64,000 nt of DNA from Halobacteroidaceae bacterium. Its GTDB lineage: Bacteria > Bacillota > Halanaerobiia > B1SED10-174. The stretch's first letter is position 1, and every line of letters starts with the position of its first letter. Shown here piece by piece: positions 18,101-27,364 of the stretch. The stretch lies in contig PUNE01000013.1 in the NCBI GenBank assembly GCA_003551665.1, positions 62,001 to 126,000 of the forward strand. The letters are read 5' to 3'. The notes beneath the pieces are model-generated. The model had not been told where the DNA came from. It did not search any database and was given only the letters and a program-made list of their open reading frames with translations. A program made the translations under genes and the position numbers.

Positions 18101-19479
18101 TATCTGGTGGTATGATAATAGTGACCCTGGGACATGTGGTATGCTTCGCCCAGCCCTTCGCTATAGGTGGGGTGGGCAAAAATTGTTTTTGCCAGTTGCT
18201 CAACTGTTTGTTTCATCCTGATAGCTCCAGCACCGTGGTGAATAATTTCTGTAGCCTCACGACCTATAATATGGATCCCAAGAAGGGTCTGGTTTTTGCC
18301 TTCAAATATTATTTTTATCAACCCTTCAGGGTCAGAGGATGCCACCGCCTTACCCAGGGCGCTAAAAGGAAATTTAACTGTCTCAAATTCATAGCCTTTT
18401 TCTCTGGCTTCTTCTTCACTGAGTCCTGAACAGGCAATCTGGGGTTCGGTAAAAATACAGTTGGGGACACCTTCGTAATCAACCTTTTCCACATCGCCCA
18501 GCATATTATTTATGGCCACAATCCCCTCGTGGTAAGCAACATGGGCCAGCTGATAACCACCGATCAGGTCTCCAGCAGCATAAATTCCATCCCATTTGGT
18601 GTGCATATGTTCATCAACTTCAACTTCCGGGTTTTCTCCCAGAAAGCCGAGGCCTGTATAAACGGGTTTGCGGCCGGTAGCTACCAGCAGGTGGGTTCCT
18701 TTTGCAGTTGCATCTTTATTTTTCCGCTGATAGTGAACGGTTATTTCTTTTTCTCCGGTCTTTTCCACCTTTTCTACCTGGGCTTTTGTTTCAATATTGA
18801 TTCCCTTTTTCTTGAGGAATATTCTCGCCCTCTGGGCAATCTCCTTATCGATTCCAGGTAAAATCTGGTCCATCATTTCTATTACAGTAACCCGGGCCCC
18901 AAGGCTATTGAATATTCCTGCCATTTCCAGCCCTATTACCCCGGCACCGATTACGATTAATTCACCGGGCATTTCTTCAAGATCCAGGATGGTATCACTC
19001 GTTAAAAAGGGAGTTTCTTTTAAACCAGGGATTGGAGGAATAGCCACCTGGCTCCCTGTCGCAAGAAGAAGGCGTCTGGCGGTAATTTTTTCCCCTCCCC
19101 CAAGAGTTATTTCCTTGGGGTCTCCAGTAGAGGTTACCTCGCCTTTTTCATTATAGTAATCTATCTTGTTGGCTTTTATCAGTTGCTTGATTCCCTGCCT
19201 CAGGTTCTGGACCACTTCGTTCTTTTTATTCACCAGGCGGGAAAGATTAAATCCGGCTCCCTCTACCTCCAGCCCATACTCTTTGCCTTTTTCCAGGGAA
19301 GCTTTTATGTGAGCACCTTCAACCATTGTTTTGGTTGGAATACAACCCCAGTTCAGACAGGTTCCTCCAAGAAATTTTTTCTCAACCAGTGCAACTTTTG
19401 CCCCCTTCTGGGCAGCATGAAGAGCCCCCATGTAGCCAGCAGGACCTCCACCAAGAATAATAATATCATAGTCAGGCAT
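18100..19479 (-). CDS. lpdA: Dihydrolipoyl dehydrogenase (E3/L protein)
   Basis: A 459-residue flavoprotein disulfide reductase. FAD-binding GGGPAGY lies at the N terminus, with the redox pair in GGTCLNWGCIPTK (about 38-50). NAD-binding GAGVIGLEMAGIF is at about 180, FAD-contact YAAGDLIGG follows, and the C-terminal catalytic dyad is HPTYSEGLGEA. It reoxidises dihydrolipoyl-GcvH with NAD+. It is the last gene of the gcv operon, 3 bases after the lipM-like stop. No 2-oxoacid dehydrogenase genes are nearby, so glycine cleavage is its obvious partner. Confidence 0.95.
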   Translation of the reverse strand: MPDYDIIILGGGPAGYMGALHAAQKGAKVALVEKKFLGGTCLNWGCIPTKTMVEGAHIKASLEKGKEYGLEVEGAGFNLSRLVNKKNEVVQNLRQGIKQLIKANKIDYYNEKGEVTSTGDPKEITLGGGEKITARRLLLATGSQVAIPPIPGLKETPFLTSDTILDLEEMPGELIVIGAGVIGLEMAGIFNSLGARVTVIEMMDQILPGIDKEIAQRARIFLKKKGINIETKAQVEKVEKTGEKEITVHYQRKNKDATAKGTHLLVATGRKPVYTGLGFLGENPEVEVDEHMHTKWDGIYAAGDLIGGYQLAHVAYHEGIVAINNMLGDVEKVDYEGVPNCIFTEPQIACSGLSEEEAREKGYEFETVKFPFSALGKAVASSDPEGLIKIIFEGKNQTLLGIHIIGREATEIIHHGAGAIRMKQTVEQLAKTIFAHPTYSEGLGEAYHMSQGHYYHTTR

Positions 19480-19482
19480 AAC

Positions 19483-20310
19483 TCAGGCCTCCTTTCCTTT
19501 TTTCCATTCAAGTTGTGAATACTTTTCCTTTTCCAGACTGAATGCAAGACTTTTTTCTTCCTGTGTAAGTTCACTCTTACAGAATTCAATTTCCAGAACC
19601 TCGGAAAAGCCTTCAATAATTGCCTGCTGAAGAGGAGACAGGTCCTCCAGGTATTCATCTTCTCGACAGGTGAGTCCTTCTTCCACAAGACTTGAAGCCT
19701 TCCTGTCAAGAATCCTCTCCAAAACATCTCTCCTGTCTGAGGAAAGATTTAAAAGGGAAGTTAGCTCCCGGTTGTAGTTAAAGAGGGGTATTGAACCGTG
19801 CTGCAAAAGAGCCGCTCCCCGTCGGGTCTGGGCGCTCCCAATTAATTTTTTCCCTCCCGAATTAATTTCATAGGAACTGGCGACATCAAAACAGGCTGCA
19901 CTTGAAGTTTCCAGTTTTTTCTGGGCGGGGGTTAACTGGGCAGGCAAACCCACCTTCTGTAAACCTTTGGTCAGGGCCGTACTCAGGGTCTTGTAGGTCT
20001 CCAGGAGTTTTCCCGGTAAAATACTCAGGGGTATGGTTACACTGTAGGTCAGCTCGTTTTTGTGGAGGACTGCCCTGCCTCCAGTTGGTCTCCTGACAAC
20101 GTCAATCCCTTTTTCCGAACAGGCCTGCAGGTCAATTTCTTCAGTTTTTTGAAAATACCCCAGGCTCAAACAGGGAGGCTCCCACTTATAAAACCTGAGG
20201 GTGGGGATCTGGTTTTGGCTACAGTGAATAAGCATGCTTTCATCAACTGCCATATTCCAGGATCCTTTAGATGGTGCCTGGGTTATAAGTCGCCAGGATT
20301 TTTTCTTCAT
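19483..20310 (-). CDS. lipM: LipM-like octanoyltransferase (lipoate-protein ligase family)
   Basis: A 275-residue biotin/lipoate-ligase-fold protein. RRPTGGRAVLH (about 73-83) is the substrate loop. AACFDVASSYEI carries a Cys at 140, and GGKKLIGSAQTRR carries the conserved Lys near 155. This Cys context and the length match Bacillus LipM, which transfers octanoate from acyl carrier protein to GcvH, better than LplA, which uses ATP and free lipoate and lacks that Cys. I cannot exclude a ligase role. AGGAGGG lies 8 bases before the ATG. The gene overlaps the preceding radical SAM gene by 44 bases. It feeds octanoyl-GcvH to the lipoyl synthase candidates upstream in the operon. Confidence 0.75.
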   Translation of the reverse strand: MKKKSWRLITQAPSKGSWNMAVDESMLIHCSQNQIPTLRFYKWEPPCLSLGYFQKTEEIDLQACSEKGIDVVRRPTGGRAVLHKNELTYSVTIPLSILPGKLLETYKTLSTALTKGLQKVGLPAQLTPAQKKLETSSAACFDVASSYEINSGGKKLIGSAQTRRGAALLQHGSIPLFNYNRELTSLLNLSSDRRDVLERILDRKASSLVEEGLTCREDEYLEDLSPLQQAIIEGFSEVLEIEFCKSELTQEEKSLAFSLEKEKYSQLEWKKGKEA

Positions 20311-21280
20311 CCGGGGTTCCCTCCTGTTTGGTATTGATCAGGGTTTTTTCAATGGCCTTTCTATACTCTTCAAGGGACAGTTGTCTTGGATAGTTATATA
20401 TTTCACCGCCAGGTCTTTCATTATAATAAGGCCGGTTACAGTTGTTACAGCCCGCAGTCTCATAAAAGCAGGGAGATAGAAATCCAACCAGAGTTTGCCG
20501 GGAAACTCCCCAGTCAACCAGGTCCCCTTCCCTAAAAACAAGGTTTTCTATGGTTGACTTCCCCTCCATAAAAAGGTGTCTAGCAGCCTGGACCTTGCGA
20601 TAATAGTCAATTTCTGGAGGTGAATGGTTTGCCAGGGGTGTTCCCTTTATTGGCGTGAAGGCAAATAGCCCCACGGTTATCTTTTTCCAAAGGAGGTCCT
20701 GGAGAATATTCAGCATTTCTTCCTGGGTTTCGCCCAAGCCGACAATTAGATGTGTGGCAACTCTTCCGGGAAAGGTGGAATTCAACTTTTCTAAATCATC
20801 CCAGGTCCGGTCCCATTCCCTTCCTTTAATTTTTTCAAAATGTTCCGGGCTGGCACAATCCAGGGCCAGGGAAATTCTCTCAAAGCCTATTTTAAAAAGT
20901 CTTCTCGCCGTATCCACATCCTCAAAAACACAGGAGGTATTTACAGCAACTCCTGCCTCTATCAGGGGAGTTCCATATTCCACTAATTCTTCAAGGTTTC
21001 CCGGGGAATCTGTAACCTGAAAACAGGCCTTTTTAATAATACCCTCCCGGGCAGCCCGAATAAGTTCAGGGTAAACCACTTCCCACTCAAAACGAGGCCA
21101 GGTAATTCGGGAGAGAAAATTCCTCTGGCTTTCTCCTAAGGTTCCCTGGGGACAGAAACTGCAGTTGTTGCTGCATCCTGATCCAATAAGAAGGTAGGCA
21201 GTTTCAGGGAGGGTATCATTTTTAGTTTTTTTTAAACCCAGTGCAGCAGCGGTTCCACTGGAAACACCTACCAGTCCCAT
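20267..21280 (-). CDS. Radical SAM protein, candidate subunit of LipS1/LipS2-type lipoyl synthase (longer subunit)
   Basis: About 337 residues from the ATG at 21280. The track's GTG at 21292 sits inside the ribosome site AAGGAGTG. CSNNCSFC near residue 36 is a CxxxCxxC S-adenosylmethionine/[4Fe-4S] motif. The sequence around it and GTAAALGL resemble biotin-synthase-like radical SAM enzymes. Near the C terminus, CFYETAGCNNC offers Cys ligands for a second cluster, which a sulfur-inserting enzyme needs. LipS1 and LipS2 were described in archaea as two radical SAM proteins that together make lipoyl groups. The position between gcvPB and lipM, and the absence of lipA here, support that reading. 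Which of the two this is, I cannot settle (LipS2 is my guess). Confidence 0.65.
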   Translation of the reverse strand: MGLVGVSSGTAAALGLKKTKNDTLPETAYLLIGSGCSNNCSFCPQGTLGESQRNFLSRITWPRFEWEVVYPELIRAAREGIIKKACFQVTDSPGNLEELVEYGTPLIEAGVAVNTSCVFEDVDTARRLFKIGFERISLALDCASPEHFEKIKGREWDRTWDDLEKLNSTFPGRVATHLIVGLGETQEEMLNILQDLLWKKITVGLFAFTPIKGTPLANHSPPEIDYYRKVQAARHLFMEGKSTIENLVFREGDLVDWGVSRQTLVGFLSPCFYETAGCNNCNRPYYNERPGGEIYNYPRQLSLEEYRKAIEKTLINTKQEGTPDEEKILATYNPGTI

Positions 21281-22119
21281 AGGGCACAACACTCCTTGCT
21301 AATTATCGGACCCGAAACACTGCAGGACGGCTGAACAAGACCTGCAAATCCAAGGTTTAACACCCCACGATCCAGTTCTGCCCGGTATTTGCCTCCCGGG
21401 CGCATGCATCCCATTACCAGGGGAATGCCCTCCAGCCTGGATTTGGCCCAGCTCAAAAAATGGATGACTTTATCTACCGGGGGAGGTTTTTGGGGAACGA
21501 TGGCGGACTTTATCAGGGGAAGGTAAACCAGAAAAATAACCGCCGGGGGAGGAAAATTCTCCAGGAGTTTAACCACCCTTTTTTCCCCCTCAAAACTTTC
21601 TCCGCCCAGACCAACCAATATATGGGGGATAACACGGGTCCGAGACCAGACCCTCCTGTAACTATCGGCGTAATCAGAAAAAGATTTGTTTAATCCCAGT
21701 ACCTCTCGAATAACTCGTTCGTCACCATGCAAATCCTGGGAAATGGTGTGGGCCCAGGGAATTATTTTATTCAATTGTTCCTCATCAACCAGGGTCACGT
21801 GAAAATTTAGCCGGCCCCGCTTTCCCAGGAGTGACATTTTTTCCTGGGAAGGCAAAAAAACCCGCCCTTCTCTGTCACAACCCCCGCTGATTAGAAAACT
21901 TCTTTTATCACTGGCTTCGGATGCCAGCAATTCTCCAAGGTCGGTCATGTTTTTCAAAAAATGGCCCCGGCAGTGGGCACAGTCAAGAGAACAGCTGTCA
22001 CCGGACACTGAAACCGCCTCCGTCTTAGAGGGGTTAAAAAAGACCGGAGGGCAGGGTCCAGTGATTAAAGAAGCCGGCCGCAGTTCGTTTGCTGCGGCCG
22101 GTCCCCTTTTCAAATTCAT
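21268..22119 (-). CDS. Radical SAM protein, candidate subunit of LipS1/LipS2-type lipoyl synthase (shorter subunit)
   Basis: About 283 residues. The ATG at 22119 overlaps the gcvPB stop as ATGA, which I prefer to the track start at 22134. The radical SAM motif CSLDCAHC falls at about 43-50, followed by RGHFLKNM. Later [10 protein letters not shown] and several C-terminal Cys ([15 protein letters not shown]) could ligate an auxiliary cluster. No biotin synthase context exists nearby. Directly coupled upstream to gcvPB and downstream to the second radical SAM gene (13-base overlap), it fits the second half of a LipS1/LipS2 lipoyl synthase. This is inference from family resemblance and operon content. 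Confidence 0.65.
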   Translation of the reverse strand: MNLKRGPAAANELRPASLITGPCPPVFFNPSKTEAVSVSGDSCSLDCAHCRGHFLKNMTDLGELLASEASDKRSFLISGGCDREGRVFLPSQEKMSLLGKRGRLNFHVTLVDEEQLNKIIPWAHTISQDLHGDERVIREVLGLNKSFSDYADSYRRVWSRTRVIPHILVGLGGESFEGEKRVVKLLENFPPPAVIFLVYLPLIKSAIVPQKPPPVDKVIHFLSWAKSRLEGIPLVMGCMRPGGKYRAELDRGVLNLGFAGLVQPSCSVSGPIISKECCALWDW

Positions 22120-23570
22120 CCTTTCGGTTCCCATTTTAAAATGGGATTGCGGGCGGCGCCTGCTTCATCCAGTCGCCTTACCGGAGTTGTATAGGGTGCT
22201 TCTTTAAGTTTCTCGGGATCTTCTTCGGCCATTTTTGCAATCTTCTCCATGACGGCAACGAATTCATCCAGGGTTTCTTTGCTTTCCGTTTCTGTTGGCT
22301 CTATCATCATTGCCTCTTCAACGATAAGCGGGAAATATACTGTGGGTGGATGGATACCGTGATCAAGTAGATTTTTAACAATATCCGTTGTGGTAACCCC
22401 GTGTTCATCCTTCTGCTTTTTGCCTGATAGGACAAATTCGTGCATACAGTTGCGGTGATATTTAAGGTGGTAGGACTTGGCCAGTTTTTCCATGATGTAA
22501 TTGGCATTTAATACGGCGTCCTCACTGACCTGTTTAAGCCCTTCTGCTCCGAGCATCCTGATGTAGGTAAAGGCTTTTACCAGAACGCCAAAGTTCCCGA
22601 AGAAGGATCTGACTCTGCCAATGGATTGAGGGCGATCATAGTCCAGGAAATACTTTCCGTCCTCTTCTTCAATCATTGGATTGGGAAGGAAGGGAACAAG
22701 TTTATCCTTAACTCCAACCGGTCCAGAACCAGGTCCTCCTCCCCCGTGGGGAGTGCCAAAAGTTTTGTGCAGGTTAAAGTGAAGGATATCAAAGCCCATG
22801 TCTCCTGGCCGGGAATAGCCCATTATAGCATTGGCATTTGCCCCATCATAATAGAGCAGACCTCCGCTTTCATGAACCAGGCGACAGACCTCACTAATAT
22901 TTTCCTCGTAAAATCCGAGGGTGTTGGGGTTAGTTAGCATGATCCCCGCCACTTTATCATCCAGAACTTCTTTTAAGGCTTCCAGGTCAATACAACCCTT
23001 ATCATCAGAAGGAATTTCAACGGTCTCATAACCACACATTGTAACTGATGCGGGGTTGGTTCCGTGGCCGGAATCAGGAATAATTATTTTCTTCCTGTGA
23101 TCCTGTCCCCGGTGGCGATGGTAAGCCCGGATCAACATCAGACCCGCAAGTTCCCCGTGGGCCCCTGCTGCAGGCTGAAGGGTTACCCGGTCCATTCCTC
23201 CTATTTCACAGAGGTACTTTTCCAGTTCCGCCATGAGCTTTAGGGCCCCCTGGGTCATTTCTTCTGACTGGTAGGGGTGAAGCTCGGCAAAGCCGGGCAG
23301 TCGGGAAACGTCCTCATTTATCTTGGGATTGTATTTCATTGTGCAGGACCCCAGAGGATAAAACCCGTTATCCACGCTGTGGTTTAACTGGGAAAGGTTA
23401 ATATAATGCCGCAGAACCTCTCCTTCGGCAACTTCGGGCAGTGGAGCGGGATTTTTGCGCTGCAGGTTTTCAGGTAAAAGGTCTTGTTTTTGGGGAACAT
23501 CCAGCTCGGGAAGAGAATACCCTTTTTTCCCGGGGCGGCTTTTTTCAAAAATCAAATCCCTGTCCTTCAT
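22116..23570 (-). CDS. gcvPB: Glycine dehydrogenase (decarboxylating) subunit 2
   Basis: A 484-residue PLP-bearing half of the split P protein. The PLP Lys is in [18 protein letters not shown]. Other marks are [11 protein letters not shown] near residue 75 and [15 protein letters not shown]. With GcvPA it decarboxylates glycine and passes the aminomethyl group to lipoyl-GcvH. The stop overlaps the following radical SAM start by an ATGA, and the gene begins right after the gcvPA stop. Confidence 0.97.
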   Translation of the reverse strand: MKDRDLIFEKSRPGKKGYSLPELDVPQKQDLLPENLQRKNPAPLPEVAEGEVLRHYINLSQLNHSVDNGFYPLGSCTMKYNPKINEDVSRLPGFAELHPYQSEEMTQGALKLMAELEKYLCEIGGMDRVTLQPAAGAHGELAGLMLIRAYHRHRGQDHRKKIIIPDSGHGTNPASVTMCGYETVEIPSDDKGCIDLEALKEVLDDKVAGIMLTNPNTLGFYEENISEVCRLVHESGGLLYYDGANANAIMGYSRPGDMGFDILHFNLHKTFGTPHGGGGPGSGPVGVKDKLVPFLPNPMIEEEDGKYFLDYDRPQSIGRVRSFFGNFGVLVKAFTYIRMLGAEGLKQVSEDAVLNANYIMEKLAKSYHLKYHRNCMHEFVLSGKKQKDEHGVTTTDIVKNLLDHGIHPPTVYFPLIVEEAMMIEPTETESKETLDEFVAVMEKIAKMAEEDPEKLKEAPYTTPVRRLDEAGAARNPILKWEPKG

Positions 23571-24920
23571 TTAAACTCCCTCCAATCCGGCCGCAAATCG
23601 GTCCATTTCTTCCCGGGTCCTTTTTTCGGTTACACAAACCAAAAACCAATCATCCATGCCTTCATAGTAGGGCTCAAGGTGAATGCCGGGCAAGAAACCT
23701 TTATCAACCAGTACTTTCTGAACTTCCTGGAAAGGTCGATTGGCCTTAACAGCAAACTCTTTAAAAATCGGCCCGTTAAATGGTATCGAATACCCCGGAA
23801 GGGCGTCGATTTTTTCTTTTAGGTAATTTGCTTTCTGCAAACACTGGTGGGCAACTTCCTGGATTCCTTTTTTGCCCATAAGGTTCAGGTAAGACGCAGC
23901 TGCAAGAGCATTTAATGCCTGGTTGGTGCAAATATTGGAGGTGGCTCGATGCCTTCTGATATGCTGTTCCCGGGTCTGCAGGGTCATTACAAAACCCCTC
24001 TTTCCATCAACATCCTCGGTCTGCCCGATTAAACGACCCGGCATCTTACGAATCAGTTTTTCCCTGGCGGCGAAAAACCCTAAATGGGGACCTCCGAAGG
24101 AAACAGGGTTACCCATGGGCTGCCCTTCCCCAAGAACAATATCAGCATCGTAATCACCCGGGGGAACAATCACACCCAGGGAAAGGGGATCAACGACACT
24201 GATTAAAAGGGTCTTTTTCCCTTTTTCTTTTAATTTGCTGATGGGGAAAGGATCTTCGATAATTCCGAAAAAGTTTGGACTCTGGAAAGCGATGGCAGCC
24301 GTTTTGTCATCAATGGCTTCTTCCATGGCCTCCAGGTCAGTCTGGCCATCCTTATGTGGAATTTCCACAATTTCCAGTCCGGTTGCCCTGGCATAGGTCT
24401 GTACTGTTTCCCGGTACTGCGGGTTTACCGTCTGGCTGATTACAATCTTATTCTGCCGGGACACTGAAGAAGCCATAAGCACGGCTTCGGCCAGGGCAGA
24501 TGCGCCGTCATACATGGAAGCATTGGCTACATCCATTCCGGTAAGCATGCAGATCAGTGTCTGAAATTCAAAAATGTTCTGCAGGGTTCCCTGGCTGACC
24601 TCTGCCTGGTAAGGAGTATAGGCTGTGTAAAATTCGCTGCGGGAAATAATATGATTAACTGACGCGGGAATGTAATGGTCGGCAACTCCTCCTCCCAAAA
24701 AGGAAACGAGTTCAGAAGCAGGCTGGTTAACATTGGCAATCTGGGTTAAAAGCCTCCTGGCTTCCAGTTCTGAGAGGGGTTTGGGGAGGTTGAGTTTTCC
24801 CTTGAAACGAACATTTTCCGGAATGCAACAGCCGAAAAGTTCTTCAATGGAATTCAGGCCAAGAGATTTCAGCATCTCCTGCCGCGATTCTTCATTATTG
24901 GGCAAGAATTGATGATTCAT
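23571..24920 (-). CDS. gcvPA: Glycine dehydrogenase (decarboxylating) subunit 1
   Basis: A 449-residue non-PLP half of the split P protein, as in Bacillota and archaea. Marks are FLGGGVADHYIPASVN, the TAYTPYQAEVSQGTLQNIFEFQ block and the TREQHIRRHRATSNICTNQ block. It forms an alpha2-beta2 complex with GcvPB. The start is an ATG with GTGG a few bases upstream and lies 8 bases after the gcvH stop. Confidence 0.97.
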   Translation of the reverse strand: MNHQFLPNNEESRQEMLKSLGLNSIEELFGCCIPENVRFKGKLNLPKPLSELEARRLLTQIANVNQPASELVSFLGGGVADHYIPASVNHIISRSEFYTAYTPYQAEVSQGTLQNIFEFQTLICMLTGMDVANASMYDGASALAEAVLMASSVSRQNKIVISQTVNPQYRETVQTYARATGLEIVEIPHKDGQTDLEAMEEAIDDKTAAIAFQSPNFFGIIEDPFPISKLKEKGKKTLLISVVDPLSLGVIVPPGDYDADIVLGEGQPMGNPVSFGGPHLGFFAAREKLIRKMPGRLIGQTEDVDGKRGFVMTLQTREQHIRRHRATSNICTNQALNALAAASYLNLMGKKGIQEVAHQCLQKANYLKEKIDALPGYSIPFNGPIFKEFAVKANRPFQEVQKVLVDKGFLPGIHLEPYYEGMDDWFLVCVTEKRTREEMDRFAAGLEGV

Positions 24921-24928
24921 TTTACCAC

Positions 24929-25303
24929 CTACTCTAAAGTTTTTTGATAGGCTTCACTGTCCATTAACTGGTCAAGCTGGCTTTCGTCGGAAAGTTCAAT
25001 GGCAATAATCCAACCTTCTCCATAAGGATCTTCGTTGACTGCTTCGGGTGAATCCTCGAGGTCCTCATTAATTTCAACAACTTTTCCGCTGAGAGGCATA
25101 AAGAGGTCAGAAACAGTTTTAACAGATTCAACCACTCCAAAAGAATCTCCCATTTCAAATTCTTCCCCGATGTCAGGAAGCTCTACAAAAACAACATCAC
25201 CAAGCTGTTCCTGAGCATAGTGGGTAACACCCACATAGGCCTTTCCATTTTCAACACGAACCCACTCATGATCATCTGTGTACTTTAATTCCTCCGGATA
25301 CAT
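24929..25303 (-). CDS. gcvH: Glycine cleavage system H protein
   Basis: A 124-residue lipoyl carrier. The modified Lys is K62 in VVESVKTVSD, and the typical YTDDHEWVRVENGKAYVGVT opening is present. It shuttles the aminomethyl group between P, T and L proteins. In LipM organisms it is also the entry point for octanoate before lipoyl synthesis, which makes its place in this operon functionally telling. Confidence 0.97.
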   Translation of the reverse strand: MYPEELKYTDDHEWVRVENGKAYVGVTHYAQEQLGDVVFVELPDIGEEFEMGDSFGVVESVKTVSDLFMPLSGKVVEINEDLEDSPEAVNEDPYGEGWIIAIELSDESQLDQLMDSEAYQKTLE

Positions 25304-25310
25304 TAATCAA

Positions 25311-26402
25311 CTACCTCCTTTTATAAAATGGTAATTTAACAACCTCGGCTTGGAGAAGCCTTTTTCTGATTCTAATATCTAAATTACTACCTGCTTGGGA
25401 AAATTCCTTTTTCACCATTATTATTCCAAGATTTTTTTCCAGGGTTGGAGAATAGGTTCCGCTGGTAACAAAACCAACTTCTTTCCCTTCAACCTCTACG
25501 GGATAGCCCTGGCGGGGTATGCCTTTATCCTTCATCTCAATCCCGGCGATACGCCTATCTAACCCTTTTTCTTTGACCTCAAGCAGAGCTTCCCGGCCAA
25601 TAAAATCATCTTTTTCCAGGTCAACAAAAAAACTCATTCTTGCTTCCAGAGGGTTAATCTCAGGGCTCAGTTCATGGCCGTACAGGGGCAAGCCCGCTTC
25701 AAAACGCAGGGTATCTCTGGCCCCAAGCCCACAGGGCTGGAGATTACTATCCTTCCCTGCTACCCAGATAGCATCGAAAATATCAAGGATAGCATCGTTG
25801 GGGGCATAGATTTCGAATCCATCTTCTCCAGTATAACCCGTCCGGGAAACAATGCATTTATGACCCGCAATTTTCCCTTCCTTTTCCAGCCAGAAAAACT
25901 TGATCTGGCTGAGATCCAGGTCATAAACCTTTTGTAAAAGTTCCTGGGCTTTCGGGCCCTGTAGGGCAATCTGTCCGGTTTGGGGGGATTGGTTCTCTAT
26001 TTCTGCATCAAATTCTTTGGTGTTTTCCTGGACCCACTCCCAGTCTTTTTCCAGGTTGGCTGCATTTACCACGAAGAGAAACCGATCCTCATCAAGCCTG
26101 TAAACGAGGAGATCATCAACCACTCCCCCGTCGGGGTAACACATGGGAGTGTACAGGACCTGGTTAATCTTTAGTTTGGCTGCGTTGTTAGCAATAAGTT
26201 TTTGGACAGCTTCCAGGGCCTGGGGACCCCGGAATTCAAATTCGCCCATATGGGAAACATCGAATATTCCCACTTCATTCCTTACAGCCCTATGCTCTTC
26301 AATAATTCCGGCGTACTGAACAGGAAGCTTATAACCCGCAAAATCAACTACTTTCCCTCCCAGCTCCACATGACGCTCGTAAAGAGGGGTTTTCCTGGTC
26401 AA
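25311..26402 (-). CDS. gcvT: Aminomethyltransferase (glycine cleavage T protein)
   Basis: About 363 residues. The track begins at an ATG (26417), but that ATG is part of ATGGAGGTG, the ribosome site for a TTG at 26402. Starting at this TTG gives MTRKTPLYERHVELGGKVVDFAGY, the normal GcvT N terminus. The folate-binding barrel is visible (GIFDVSHMGE, DDLLVYRLDEDRFLFVVNAAN, SRTGYTGEDGFEIY). GcvT releases ammonia and yields methylene-tetrahydrofolate. It is the first gene of the operon, behind the glycine riboswitch. Confidence 0.95.
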   Translation of the reverse strand: MTRKTPLYERHVELGGKVVDFAGYKLPVQYAGIIEEHRAVRNEVGIFDVSHMGEFEFRGPQALEAVQKLIANNAAKLKINQVLYTPMCYPDGGVVDDLLVYRLDEDRFLFVVNAANLEKDWEWVQENTKEFDAEIENQSPQTGQIALQGPKAQELLQKVYDLDLSQIKFFWLEKEGKIAGHKCIVSRTGYTGEDGFEIYAPNDAILDIFDAIWVAGKDSNLQPCGLGARDTLRFEAGLPLYGHELSPEINPLEARMSFFVDLEKDDFIGREALLEVKEKGLDRRIAGIEMKDKGIPRQGYPVEVEGKEVGFVTSGTYSPTLEKNLGIIMVKKEFSQAGSNLDIRIRKRLLQAEVVKLPFYKRR

Positions 26403-26444
26403 TAAAAACACCTCCATAAAATAAAATTGGACATAGCAGTCAAC

Positions 26445-26630
26445 CTGGCCGACTACTCTGTCCCTTTAACCTGAGAGATTATTATTACCCCTTCGGTGAC
26501 CAGTATCGCTGGTCTCTCCAGAGTCCTGTCCAGAAACGGTCCGTATACCTGAGCGTTTCTCCAAAATTGGCCCAACTTCGGATTACGCCTTCGGTGTCCT
26601 TTTAGGAGCTCTCCCGTTCCCTTCATCCAA
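26445..26630 (-). promoter_or_regulatory. Tandem glycine riboswitch (two gcvT-type aptamers)
   Basis: Read on the minus strand, two copies of the glycine aptamer are clear. The promoter-proximal one has GGGAGAGCTCC, ACACCGAAGGCGTAA and CGCTCAGGTATACGGACCG. The second has CTCTGGAGAGACC, CACCGAAGGGGTAA and CTCTCAGGTTAAAGGGACAG. These are the conserved family elements. A short linker separates them. The leader leads into gcvT, and known examples turn gcv expression on when glycine is bound. Exact ends are approximate. Confidence 0.93.
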
Positions 26631-26652
26631 CTTTATAGATCTTTCCGAAAAA

Positions 26653-26681
26653 AGTATACCATAAAATGGTTGGTCTGGCAA
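26653..26681 (-). promoter_or_regulatory. Sigma-A promoter of the gcv operon
   Basis: On the minus strand TTGCCA (26676-26681), a 17-base spacer and TATACT (26653-26658). The -35 directly abuts the nth stop codon. The transcript would start about 15-20 bases before the first aptamer. Confidence 0.8.
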
Positions 26682-26682
26682 C

Positions 26683-27312
26683 TTAAAAAACCTTGTAACT
26701 GGGGCATTCTTCACCGATAGGGCACTCGGGACAGAGAGGCTTCCGCGCTTTGCAAATTGTCCTCCCATGAGAAATCAATAGATGGTGAAAAACAATCCAA
26801 TCTTTTTCGGGGTAGATAGAAGTTACCTCTTCTTCAACCTGGTCGGGGGTTTTTCCATTGGTCAGGCCCAGCCGGCGGGAAACGCGAAAAACATGGGTGT
26901 CAACAGGAAAGCTGGCCTTCTCAAAAGCTACAGCCAGAACCACGTTGGCACTTTTTCTGCCCACTCCTGGCAGGGACATTAATTCTTCTCTTGTTACCGG
27001 GACTTTGCCATCAAAATCTCTTAAAAGTTTTTTTGCACAGTTAATTAAAGCTTTGGTCTTATTGCGATAAAGACCAATCCCCTTAATCATTTCTTCCAGT
27101 TCCCTCTGGTTTGCAGAGGCCAGTTTTTCTGGAGTGGGATATCGGGAATAAAGACGGGGAGTTATTTTATTTACCTGTTTATCAGTAGTTTGAGCAGATA
27201 AAATAACGGCCAGCAAAAGCTGAAAAGGGCTGGAATAATCCAGTGCTGTTCCTGGTTCACCATAAAATTTTTTTAGTTCCTGATAGAAAAATTCTGCTTT
27301 TTCCCTGCCCAT
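26683..27312 (-). CDS. nth: Endonuclease III
   Basis: A 209-residue HhH-GPD DNA glycosylase/AP lyase for oxidised pyrimidines. SAQTTDKQVN is followed by the helix-hairpin-helix with catalytic Lys and Asp (LPGVGRKSANVVL and VDTHVFRVSRRLGL). The C-terminal [4Fe-4S] motif is C-x6-C-x2-C-x5-C (CKARKPLCPECPIGEEC). The ATG has a fair ribosome site. It is downstream of the repeat protein gene and upstream of the gcv promoter. Confidence 0.96.
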   Translation of the reverse strand: MGREKAEFFYQELKKFYGEPGTALDYSSPFQLLLAVILSAQTTDKQVNKITPRLYSRYPTPEKLASANQRELEEMIKGIGLYRNKTKALINCAKKLLRDFDGKVPVTREELMSLPGVGRKSANVVLAVAFEKASFPVDTHVFRVSRRLGLTNGKTPDQVEEEVTSIYPEKDWIVFHHLLISHGRTICKARKPLCPECPIGEECPSYKVF

Positions 27313-27364
27313 TTTTCCACCTCTTATTTTATTTAGCTTGCGATTTTTTCTGAGTTCGTTTTAA

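Noticed and set aside
20267-22119. Annotation of the two radical SAM genes as biotin synthase (bioB)
   Set aside because: Resemblance is to the superfamily only. No biotin genes are nearby, the lengths and Cys patterns differ, and the operon is for glycine cleavage and lipoylation.
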